Below the pieces are notes generated by a model. The model was not told the DNA's origin. It saw only the letters and a program-made list of their open reading frames with translations, and made no database searches. The translations under genes and the position numbers were made by a program. From an uncultured Verrucomicrobiota bacterium (lineage in GTDB: Bacteria > Verrucomicrobiota > Kiritimatiellia > CAIQIC01 > Lenti-01), in the NCBI GenBank assembly GCA_937872095.1, contig CALMNW010000079.1, positions 1 to 46,003 on the forward strand: a stretch of 46,003 bases of DNA. Reading direction: 5' to 3'. Below are positions 38,553-46,003 of the stretch, one piece after another (the stretch's first letter is position 1; every line of letters starts with the position of its first letter).

Positions 38553-41500
38553 ATGAGCAGGATGGTAAAATTTCTGGGGCGGATGGGAGTGGCGGCGGCG
38601 GTATGGGCCAGTGCCGGGTGGGCGCAAGTGCCGGCGCTGATCAACTATCAGGGCCGAGTGACGGTGGACGGGACGAATTTCAACGGCACGGGCCTGTTCC
38701 AGTTCGCCCTGGTGGACGGCGGCACGGATCTGTCGCGGCAAGCGACGGCGACGGCCCACCTGACGGCTGGATTCGTGACGTCGGTGACGGTGGACGACGG
38801 CGGGGCCGGTTACGTGGACGTGCCCTCCGTGAGCTTCAGCGGCGGCGGCGGCTCGGGCGCGGCCGGGCATGTACAGATCGGCGGCGGAGCCGTGACGAAC
38901 GTCGTGGTGGACAACGCGGGCAGCGGCTACGTGTCCGCGCCCGCCGTGGCGATCGATGCGCCGCCGAGCGACGTCGTCTACGAGACGTATTGGACGAACG
39001 GGGCGCCGGTTTCGCTGGCGGTGGCCAAGGGGCTCTACGCGGTGGCGTTGGGCGATCCGGACGTGGCGGACATGGCCGCGCTGCCGCCGGACGTTTTCAC
39101 GAACGCGGACGTGCGCCTGCGGGTCTGGTTCGACGACGGCGCGCACGGATCGCAGCAGTTAATCCCCGACATGCGGATCGGCGCGGCGGGCTATGCGCTG
39201 ATGGCCGGCGCCGTCGCGGCCGGCGCCGTGGACACGGCGCAACTGGCGGATGGCGCAGTGACCCGCGGCAAAATCGCGGAAGAAGCGGTGACCAGCGCGG
39301 GCATCCAGGACGGAACGATCGGCACCGACGATCTGGACGACGGCATCGTGATCGGCAGCAAGATCGCGGAAGAAGCGGTCACGAGCGCGACGATCGAGGA
39401 CGGCGGGGTGGGCAACGCGGATCTGGCGAACGGCGCGGTGACCGGCGAGAAGATCGCCAACAACGCGGTGTTCGGCGACAAAGTGGCGGACGGCACGCTG
39501 TTGGCCGCGGATTTGAACGTCGCCACGTTTTCCAACACGTTCTGGAAGGCGGACGGCAACGCGGGGACGACGCCGGGGACGCATTTCCTAGGCACGACGG
39601 ACGGCCAGGCGCTGGAGGTCAAGGTCGCCGGCCAGCGCGCGCTGCGGATCGAGCCGGATCCGGAAACGCCGCGCTGGGTGGCCGGCTATTCCGGCAACGT
39701 GGCGACCGTTTCCGGCGCGACGGTCGCCGGCGGCGGCGCTTCGGGCGCCGGGTTCCTGGGCTACGGCCCGAACCAGGCCCTGGCCTCGTTCGCCGCCATC
39801 GGCGGCGGTTCGGCGAATCGGGTCCAAACCAACGCCGACCACGGAACCATCGCCGGCGGGGCGCGGAACACGGTGGACGTGACCGCCGTCTTCGGCACCA
39901 TCGGCGGCGGCCAGAGCAACTGGATCGGTTCCGCCTCGGTGGCCGGCACGCTCGGCGGCGGCAACCGCAATTCGATCGGCGTCAACGCCAATTATGCGAC
40001 GATCGCCGGCGGCAACGCCAACGCCATCCAGTCTGGCGCGCACTTGAACACGATCGGCGGCGGCGGTGCCAACGTGATCGAAAGCAATTCGTATACCAGC
40101 ATGATCGGCGGGGGCGGCGAGAATCGGGTCGAAAACCGGGCGGCCTACGTCGCCGTGGCGGGCGGTTTCCGGAACCTCATCCAGACCGGCGCGACGTATG
40201 CGTGCATCGGCGGCGGCAGCTACAACGTCGTGCAGACCAACGCGGCCGGGGGGAGAGTCGCCGGCGGCTACGGCAACGTGGTCTGGACCGGCGCGCAATA
40301 CGGCGTGGTGGGCGGGGGCCTGTACAACGCGATCGGTCCGACGGCGTCCAACAGCGTGATCGCGGGCGGGCGGAACAACCAATTCGGCGCGCAAGCTCCG
40401 TACGGCGTCATCGGCGGCGGCGCGAGCAACGCGGTCGGCGCCGGCTCGAGTTACGGCGTGGTGGCCGGCGGATACCAAAACGCGATCGAGTCCAATTCCG
40501 TCCGGAGCGTCCTGGGAGGCGGGGACCGGAACGCGATCGGAACCGCGTGCGAGTATTCGACGATCGCCGGCGGATCCCTGAACGCCATCGACCAGGGATC
40601 CGACGAAAGCGCGATCGGCGGCGGCGCGTACAACGAAATCGGGCCGGCCGCCCCGGATGCCGCCATCGGCGGAGGCCGGTTCAACGGCATCGGGCAGGCG
40701 TCCGCCTACTCGGCCATCGGCGGCGGGGTGGGCAACAAAATCACCGAGGAGTGTTCCCAGGGGTTCATCGGCGGCGGGTATTACAACGCCCTGCAGACGA
40801 ACGCGGACAGCGGCGTGATCGGCGGCGGCTACCGCAACGCGATCCAGACCAATGCCGGACATGCCGTGATCGGCGGCGGCGTGAGCAACGCGATCCTGGC
40901 GGATGCGGATTCCAGCGTCGTGGGCGGCGGCAGCCGCAACCAGATCCAGGCCTCCGCCAACCATGCCTGCATCGGCGGCGGCTACAGCAACGTCGTCCAG
41001 GCGTCGGGCGGCGCCGTCGGCGGCGGCTACTTCAACGCCATTCAGACGTCGGGCGGCGTCGTGGGCGGCGGCTACTACAACGTGATCGAAACGAATTCGT
41101 ATTACGGCGTCGTGGGCGGCGGCTACAACAACGTGATCGAAACCAACTCGGCTTACGGCGTCGTGGGCGGCGGATATCTCAACGTCGTCGAATCCAATTC
41201 GTTGTACGGCGTGATCGCCGGCGGCGCCGCGAACGGGATCGGCGACTCCACCCTGGCGGCCGCGATCGGCGGCGGCGGCGCGAACGCGATCGGGACGGAC
41301 GCGAACTACGGCGTCATTCCCGGCGGCAGTTCCTGCACGGTGTCGAACAACGCCGCGTATGCCCTGGCGGCGGGCCGGCGGGCGAAAGCCGGCTACGTCG
41401 GCTCGTTCGTCTGGGCCGACGCGCAGAACGCGGACTTCGGCGCGACGACGTCGAACCAGGTGTCGTTCCGCTGCCAGAACGGCGTGCGGTTCGTGAACGG

Positions 41501-41858
41501 CGCCAACCATGCCTCCTGGGTGCCGGGCGACGCCTCGTGGACGATCCTCAGCGATCGGGAGCAGAAGGAAGGCTTCGAAGACGTGGACGTGGCCGCGGTG
41601 CTGGAGAAGGTGGCGGCGCTGCCGCTGTCGTGGTGGCGCTACAAGGGCTACGACGCGCGGCACGTCGGCCCGATGGCGCAGGACTTCCACGCGGCGTTCG
41701 ATCTGGGCCGCGACGAAAAGGGCCTCGACGGCGCCGATCTCGACGGCGTGGCGCTGGCGGCCATCCAGGGCCTGTATCAAGAAAACCGGGCCCTCAAGGC
41801 GCGCGTGGCGGAACTGGAACGCAAGGTGGATTTGCTGATGGAGCGGCTGCCGCAGTAG
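38553..41858 (+). CDS. Secreted tail-fibre-like protein with 31 x 17-residue repeats and S74 chaperone domain
   Basis: A protein of 1,101 aa with a strong AGGAGG site. It has a signal peptide (1-24), a beta-rich head, then GAVTxxKIAEEAVTSAxIxDGTI repeats (about 220-330) as in phage fibres. From residue 414 come 31 tandem units of 17 residues (two units, 24 and 25, have 15), consensus GVIGGGxxNxIxTNAxx. This regular spacing implies a trimeric or stacked beta-helix fibre. The C-terminus (998-1101) is an S74/intramolecular chaperone domain: ILSDREQKEGFEDVD with the catalytic Ser1000-Asp pair, followed by AAIQGLYQENRALKARVAELERKVD (coiled coil). The chaperone drives trimerisation and then usually cleaves itself off. 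The gene is in an operon with a small secreted partner, not in a prophage. Confidence 0.9.
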   Translation: MSRMVKFLGRMGVAAAVWASAGWAQVPALINYQGRVTVDGTNFNGTGLFQFALVDGGTDLSRQATATAHLTAGFVTSVTVDDGGAGYVDVPSVSFSGGGGSGAAGHVQIGGGAVTNVVVDNAGSGYVSAPAVAIDAPPSDVVYETYWTNGAPVSLAVAKGLYAVALGDPDVADMAALPPDVFTNADVRLRVWFDDGAHGSQQLIPDMRIGAAGYALMAGAVAAGAVDTAQLADGAVTRGKIAEEAVTSAGIQDGTIGTDDLDDGIVIGSKIAEEAVTSATIEDGGVGNADLANGAVTGEKIANNAVFGDKVADGTLLAADLNVATFSNTFWKADGNAGTTPGTHFLGTTDGQALEVKVAGQRALRIEPDPETPRWVAGYSGNVATVSGATVAGGGASGAGFLGYGPNQALASFAAIGGGSANRVQTNADHGTIAGGARNTVDVTAVFGTIGGGQSNWIGSASVAGTLGGGNRNSIGVNANYATIAGGNANAIQSGAHLNTIGGGGANVIESNSYTSMIGGGGENRVENRAAYVAVAGGFRNLIQTGATYACIGGGSYNVVQTNAAGGRVAGGYGNVVWTGAQYGVVGGGLYNAIGPTASNSVIAGGRNNQFGAQAPYGVIGGGASNAVGAGSSYGVVAGGYQNAIESNSVRSVLGGGDRNAIGTACEYSTIAGGSLNAIDQGSDESAIGGGAYNEIGPAAPDAAIGGGRFNGIGQASAYSAIGGGVGNKITEECSQGFIGGGYYNALQTNADSGVIGGGYRNAIQTNAGHAVIGGGVSNAILADADSSVVGGGSRNQIQASANHACIGGGYSNVVQASGGAVGGGYFNAIQTSGGVVGGGYYNVIETNSYYGVVGGGYNNVIETNSAYGVVGGGYLNVVESNSLYGVIAGGAANGIGDSTLAAAIGGGGANAIGTDANYGVIPGGSSCTVSNNAAYALAAGRRAKAGYVGSFVWADAQNADFGATTSNQVSFRCQNGVRFVNGANHASWVPGDASWTILSDREQKEGFEDVDVAAVLEKVAALPLSWWRYKGYDARHVGPMAQDFHAAFDLGRDEKGLDGADLDGVALAAIQGLYQENRALKARVAELERKVDLLMERLPQ
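39792..41360 (+). repeat. 51-bp tandem coding repeat, 31 units
   Basis: 29 units of 51 bp and two of 45 bp code for the GGG-x-x-N-x-I units. The units vary in sequence, so this is protein-level repetition, not recent DNA duplication; the most alike are units 26-28. Confidence 0.9.
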
Positions 41859-41877
41859 GCGGACGGGGAACCGGACC

Positions 41878-42759
41878 ATGAAACGGATCGCAGCCATCTG
41901 GATCGCCGGCCTCCTGGCCGCCGGCTTGGCCGGCGCGGCCACGACCGCGCTGCAGGCCGTGGACGCCGGCGGGGCGCCGGCTTCCAGCGCGAACTACGCG
42001 GCCGACCAAAGCGTCGGCGGCGCCGTCGGCATCTCGTCGGCCGCCGCGCCGGAGACCGTCGCGCGGCACGGCTACGTCGGCCAACTCGCCGATGCCGCGG
42101 CGTTCGCCGTGGTGCCGGAAGCCGACGAACTGGACGAAGGCGCCAGCCAGCCGCTCGCCGGCGTGGCCACGCTGGACGACGACACCGCGCTGGCGGTGGC
42201 GGGCGACGAAGTGAATTGGACGCCGCCGGTCTTTCCGCTGGCGGACGTCTCGACCGCCGGCGTCGCGACCGCCGCGAACGTTTACGAGGATACCGTGGCC
42301 GTCGCGACCGGGACCTATGCCGGCGTGGCCGGCTCGGGCAGCTTCCTCGTGCGCAACGTGGGCACGGACGACTTCGACGTCTACGCCGGCGACGGCCTGC
42401 CGGACGACTGGCAAGTGGACCACTTCGGCATCGGCAATCCCGACGCCGGACCGACGAACAACGTGGACGAGGATCCTTTCGACAACGCCGGCGAATGGAT
42501 CGCCGACACGGATCCGACCGACGGCGATTCGTATTTCCGGATCGAAGCCGTTTCGAACCGCGCCGCCACGGCCGAGGTGTGGGTCGATTCTTCCGCGGAA
42601 CGCCGTTACAGCCTCGAGAGGACGACCAACCTCGCGGTTCCGGACTGGCAGCCCGTCGCGGGACAAACCAACCTACCTGGCCTCGATGGCATGCGCTCGC
42701 TGGTCGAGACGAATCCCGCCGAGTCCCACCACTACCGGGTCGACGTCCAAGTGCCGTAA
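41878..42759 (+). CDS. Secreted protein of unknown function, partner of the fibre gene
   Basis: A protein of 293 aa, 19 bp after the fibre gene. It has a signal peptide (1-20). It includes an acidic, calcium-binding-like stretch (DDFDVYAGDGLPDDWQ, DEDPFDNAGEWIADTDPTDGDS) and ends with YSLERTTNLAVPDWQPVAGQTNLPG...HHYRVDV. The same terminal module type (RRYSVFRAPDFTSAVWTAV...TNLPG) is found at the end of the 30-34.6 kb protein. It may be an assembly or attachment module of the extracellular fibre. I do not recognise the family as a whole. Confidence 0.7.
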   Translation: MKRIAAIWIAGLLAAGLAGAATTALQAVDAGGAPASSANYAADQSVGGAVGISSAAAPETVARHGYVGQLADAAAFAVVPEADELDEGASQPLAGVATLDDDTALAVAGDEVNWTPPVFPLADVSTAGVATAANVYEDTVAVATGTYAGVAGSGSFLVRNVGTDDFDVYAGDGLPDDWQVDHFGIGNPDAGPTNNVDEDPFDNAGEWIADTDPTDGDSYFRIEAVSNRAATAEVWVDSSAERRYSLERTTNLAVPDWQPVAGQTNLPGLDGMRSLVETNPAESHHYRVDVQVP

Positions 42760-42967
42760 AACACGGTCTGTGCCAAGGTTTTGACCCGCCCCAGAAGCGG
42801 AAAACCCGATTTTGCCGTAAAACCGGAAAAATTCGCCAAAAACAGGCATTTTAAGCCGAAAAACGGCCGTTTTTAGGCCATTTTTGCCTTTTGGAGGCTC
42901 AAAACGGCCGTTTTGAAGCCTTTTTCCACGGCATGGAAACGCAGCGGAAAAATCGTCGCCGCCGCCG
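42760..42967. terminator. Convergent terminator region with AAAACGGCCGTTTT palindromes
   Basis: Perfect palindromes AAAAACGGCCGTTTTT (42859-42874) and AAAACGGCCGTTTT (42901-42914) lie in an A/T-run-rich spacer between two convergent genes, followed by a TTTTCCACG-type palindrome (42922-42939). Each could act as a bidirectional terminator. Confidence 0.5.
42922..42939. repeat. TTTTCCACG-type palindrome, copy 6
   Basis: TTTTCCACG-G-CATGGAAA, one mismatch in the right arm. It lies 3' of the minus-strand endonuclease/exonuclease/phosphatase gene. Confidence 0.65.
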
Positions 42968-44032
42968 TCAGCGCGGGGCGCGGGTCAGGTCGACATAGGC
43001 GATGTGGTGGTCGGAGACGTGTCCGTTGATTCCGGGCTGCGTGAGATTGTTGGCGGTGTCGGTGCCCCTCTGGACGGTTTGGGGCGGGGAAACGCGCCAC
43101 GGGCCGCCGGCCGCGAGATTTTTCGAGGCGAAGATGCGGTCGAACGCGGAAGGCGGGAATACCAGCAGGGGATCGCCGGTTTCGCCGGGTTGGCGCGTCG
43201 GGATCGTGGTGCGCTCCTCGATGGGGCGTCCGCGCCAGAGATCGACGTAGGATCCGGCGAGGGGCTCGAGGGACGGGTCGTCGGCGAAGGCCTCGGTGTC
43301 GGGATCGACGTTGGTGTCGCCGAGGATCAGGACGGAGGTGGGGAAGGGATCGTTCTGGAGTTTTTCCGCGACGGCGTCGGCGGCGATCTGGTGGAGGGCG
43401 ATGGCCCGCTGGGCCTGGTTGCGGGGCATTTCGCCGTAGTTGGATTTGAGGTGGATGTCGTAGACGAGGAGGGCGGAGTCGTCGTCGAGGTCGAATTCGG
43501 CGGCGAGGGAACCGCGCGCGGGGCGGCCTTTGCCGCCGAGGTTGTAGAAACCGAGCTGGCGGACGTTGTGGGGGCGCAGGCGGGAGAGAAGGGCGAGGTT
43601 GAGCCGCTCGTTTTCGCCGGAGGTCTGGCGCAGCTTGGAAATGTAGACGTAGTCGTAGGGGCGATCGAACTGGTCGTTGAGGAATTCCAAGGTCCGGCCG
43701 TTTTCAACTTCTTGGAGAACGAGGACGTCGGGATCGACCTCGGCGATGATGGCGGCGGCGTCGCGGGCATGGGTCATGAAGACCTCGGGCGTGCGTTCGG
43801 GACCGTCGTTGCGGCCATCGGTGAAATGCTCGAGATTGTAGGTGGCGACGCGGATGCGGTCGGGAACGCGCGGGGCGGGGGCTCCCTTTTCGGGCGCGAG
43901 GACGGGCTGCAGGCGCTCGACGCGCAGGCCGGGCCGGGGCTGGGCGAGGAGCCAGAGGAGCCCGGCGGCCGCGACGAGGAGCAGGGCGTAGAGGGGGCGG
44001 ACGGGAGGCGGCGCGTGCTTGGATTTCTTCAT
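42968..44032 (-). CDS. Membrane-anchored endonuclease/exonuclease/phosphatase family protein
   Basis: A protein of 354 aa. A single N-terminal membrane anchor (about 14-31) is followed by an EEP domain: RVATYNLEHF (Asn), VDPDVLVLQEVEN (catalytic Glu), YDIHLKSN, VLILGDTNVDPD (Asp/Asn) and NGHVSDHHIAYVDL (catalytic Asp-His). The active-site set is complete. It may be an extracytoplasmic nuclease or phosphodiesterase; the substrate is unknown. It stands alone, convergent with the fibre-partner gene. Confidence 0.92.
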   Translation of the reverse strand: MKKSKHAPPPVRPLYALLLVAAAGLLWLLAQPRPGLRVERLQPVLAPEKGAPAPRVPDRIRVATYNLEHFTDGRNDGPERTPEVFMTHARDAAAIIAEVDPDVLVLQEVENGRTLEFLNDQFDRPYDYVYISKLRQTSGENERLNLALLSRLRPHNVRQLGFYNLGGKGRPARGSLAAEFDLDDDSALLVYDIHLKSNYGEMPRNQAQRAIALHQIAADAVAEKLQNDPFPTSVLILGDTNVDPDTEAFADDPSLEPLAGSYVDLWRGRPIEERTTIPTRQPGETGDPLLVFPPSAFDRIFASKNLAAGGPWRVSPPQTVQRGTDTANNLTQPGINGHVSDHHIAYVDLTRAPR

Positions 44033-44167
44033 GGGGGCTCTTTATGGCGCAAACCGGGGCCGGGAGGCCAGCGAAAAGCGCGGCAGGGATGGATTGATCG
44101 CGCGCAGACGACGTGCTAGTCTTTCCTTCACCAAATTCAGGGCGGACCGCCCGAAAGAGAGAACAAC

Positions 44168-44509
44168 ATGAAGAAATGGATTCTGGCGATGGCGATTTTG
44201 GCGCTGGGGACGACTCTGGCGGAGGCGAAATGGAAGACGGTGGCGGAGATCGCGGCGACGGACAAGACGGAAGCGCGGGAACTGGCGGTGAACCGCACGA
44301 TCCGCACCGTGCAGATCGAATGCACGGAAGGCTCCGTGATCGTGATGACCCTGTGGGTGCGCGAAGGCGCGGCGAAAACGGAATTCCGCGTGGCCCGGCA
44401 GTTCAACAAGGGCGACAAGCAGGATTTCGACTTGGGCTGCGACCGCAACGCGACGGGCTTCCGGATCAGCGACAAGGGACCCGGCAAGTACAAGGTCCAC
44501 GCGAAGTAG
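44168..44509 (+). CDS. Small exported protein of unknown function
   Basis: A protein of 113 aa with a signal peptide (MKKWILAMAILALGTTLAEA). The mature part is about 93 residues, predicted beta-rich, with two Cys (IECTEG, LGCDRN) that could form a disulfide. I do not recognise the family. It is preceded by GAGAGAAC and lies alone upstream of the tRNA-Thr/tuf promoter. Confidence 0.7.
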   Translation: MKKWILAMAILALGTTLAEAKWKTVAEIAATDKTEARELAVNRTIRTVQIECTEGSVIVMTLWVREGAAKTEFRVARQFNKGDKQDFDLGCDRNATGFRISDKGPGKYKVHAK

Positions 44510-44597
44510 GCGTGCCGCGATTTTTCCGCCGGGGACCCGTTTCGGGGCCCAACGGCGGGGGGAAAAGCGGAAAAACGAAAAATTTTTCCGAAAAACG

Positions 44598-44625
44598 TTG
44601 ACGTGGGGTCGTCGACAGGTATGAT
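44598..44625 (+). promoter_or_regulatory. Promoter of tRNA-Thr and tuf
   Basis: TTGACG and TATGAT are separated by 16 bp, identical in both boxes and spacing to the rplS promoter. It is 161 bp upstream of tRNA-Thr with no gene in between. A downstream TTGACA (44679) has no matching -10 box. Confidence 0.6.
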
Positions 44626-44786
44626 GCGCCGAGCATTTTGGAGTGTCGGTAAACGTTCCCGAATGCCGTAAACCTAAGTTGACACAAGGTATTTAGCGCT
44701 TTCCGAGCCTCAACGGGAAACCCTAGGTTCGGTCGCGTATTATCTTGTGCCGATTTGCTTGGGACGGCGGGAGCAGGAAGCGACGT

Positions 44787-44862
44787 GCCTGTGTAGCTCA
44801 GTTGGCAGAGCACGTCCTTGGTAAGGACGAGGTCAGCGGTTCAATCCCGCTCGCAGGCTCCA
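44787..44862 (+). tRNA. tRNA-Thr (GGU), CCA encoded
   Basis: The acceptor stem GCCTGTG pairs with CGCAGGC (one G-T pair), the D stem is GCTC/GAGC, the anticodon stem CGTCC/GGACG with loop TTGGTAA (anticodon GGT), and the T arm GCGGTTCAATCCCGC-like. The 3' CCA is encoded (44860-44862). It lies 78 bp upstream of tuf, the common tRNA-tuf arrangement. Confidence 0.96.
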
Positions 44863-44940
44863 GATCGAAGACGGATTTGAAAGGGAAAGGCGCCGGCGAC
44901 GGCGCGGAAATTTAAAAAAGAAAGAACAGGGAGACCACCC

Positions 44941-46003
<1,063 letters not shown>

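Noticed and set aside
39792-41360. CRISPR array suspected from the 51-bp periodicity
   Set aside because: The repeat keeps a reading frame through its whole length and the units vary at the third base. It is a coding repeat.
38429-41881. Long open frame of 1,150 codons overlapping the fibre gene in another frame
   Set aside because: It is Arg/Gly-rich with no motif, while the other frame has a signal peptide, repeats and an S74 domain.
44641-44786. Second promoter (TTGACA at 44679) for tRNA-Thr/tuf
   Set aside because: No acceptable -10 box at 15-19 bp downstream. The upstream TTGACG-N16-TATGAT is better.

Overview
The window is about 46 kb of high-GC bacterial chromosome with short intergenic spacers, many ATGA start/stop overlaps and Shine-Dalgarno-type ribosome sites. 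Several traits point to the PVC superphylum, most likely Kiritimatiellota or a related Verrucomicrobia-like lineage: a PEP-CTERM sorting signal, large secreted proteins with right-handed beta-helix and 'choice-of-anchor' features, a tail-fibre-like S74 protein, and an EF-Tu with a non-canonical switch I. The taxonomic call is an inference from protein style and was not checked against any database.

Layout. 0.1-3.2 kb: a PadR-type regulator and a membrane-anchored VIT/vWA protein with a PEP-CTERM tail, behind a striking phased GGTACC operator array. 3.3-4.7 kb: a YgeW-type knotted carbamoyltransferase with a histone-H1-like Lys/Ala tail and its own terminator. 4.8-7.5 kb: the rplS-rnhB-yraN-lytic transglycosylase operon, followed by tRNA-Met(CAU). 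7.7-11.9 kb: a lower-GC accessory island beside that tRNA with two overlapping two-gene modules (winged-helix regulator + nucleotidyltransferase; DUF4062 protein + AlbA_2/histidine-kinase-like ATPase) and a fragment of rtcB. 12-18.9 kb: single genes (VOC enzyme, PH-domain membrane protein, two-component system with a divergent lipoprotein, lipoprotein hydrolase, AraC/GyrI regulator) separated by dispersed palindromic repeats. 19-22.8 kb: GNAT + DUF2156 pair and parC. 22.9-29.9 kb: TupA-like ATP-grasp, pheS, pheT, Tat-Rieske protein, FmdB-like zinc ribbon, membrane zinc-ribbon protein, dtd, and convergent trmL. 30-34.6 kb: a 1,526-residue secreted beta-helix protein. 34.7-38.3 kb: a three-gene molybdenum hydroxylase (xanthine dehydrogenase family) operon. 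38.5-42.8 kb: a secreted fibre with 31 copies of a 17-residue repeat and an S74 chaperone domain, plus a small secreted partner. 43-46 kb: an endonuclease/exonuclease/phosphatase, a small exported protein, tRNA-Thr(GGU) and the 5' part of tuf.

The most interesting signals are: the palindrome family TTTTCCACG-N-CGTGGAAAA, with three copies directly upstream of pheS; the three GGTACC palindromes spaced exactly 17 bp apart upstream of padR; the two accessory modules beside tRNA-Met, candidates for a toxin-antitoxin and a defence pair; the basic tail on the YgeW homologue; and a palindrome repeated four times, each time just 3' of a minus-strand gene. All functional readings of these are inference from sequence alone.
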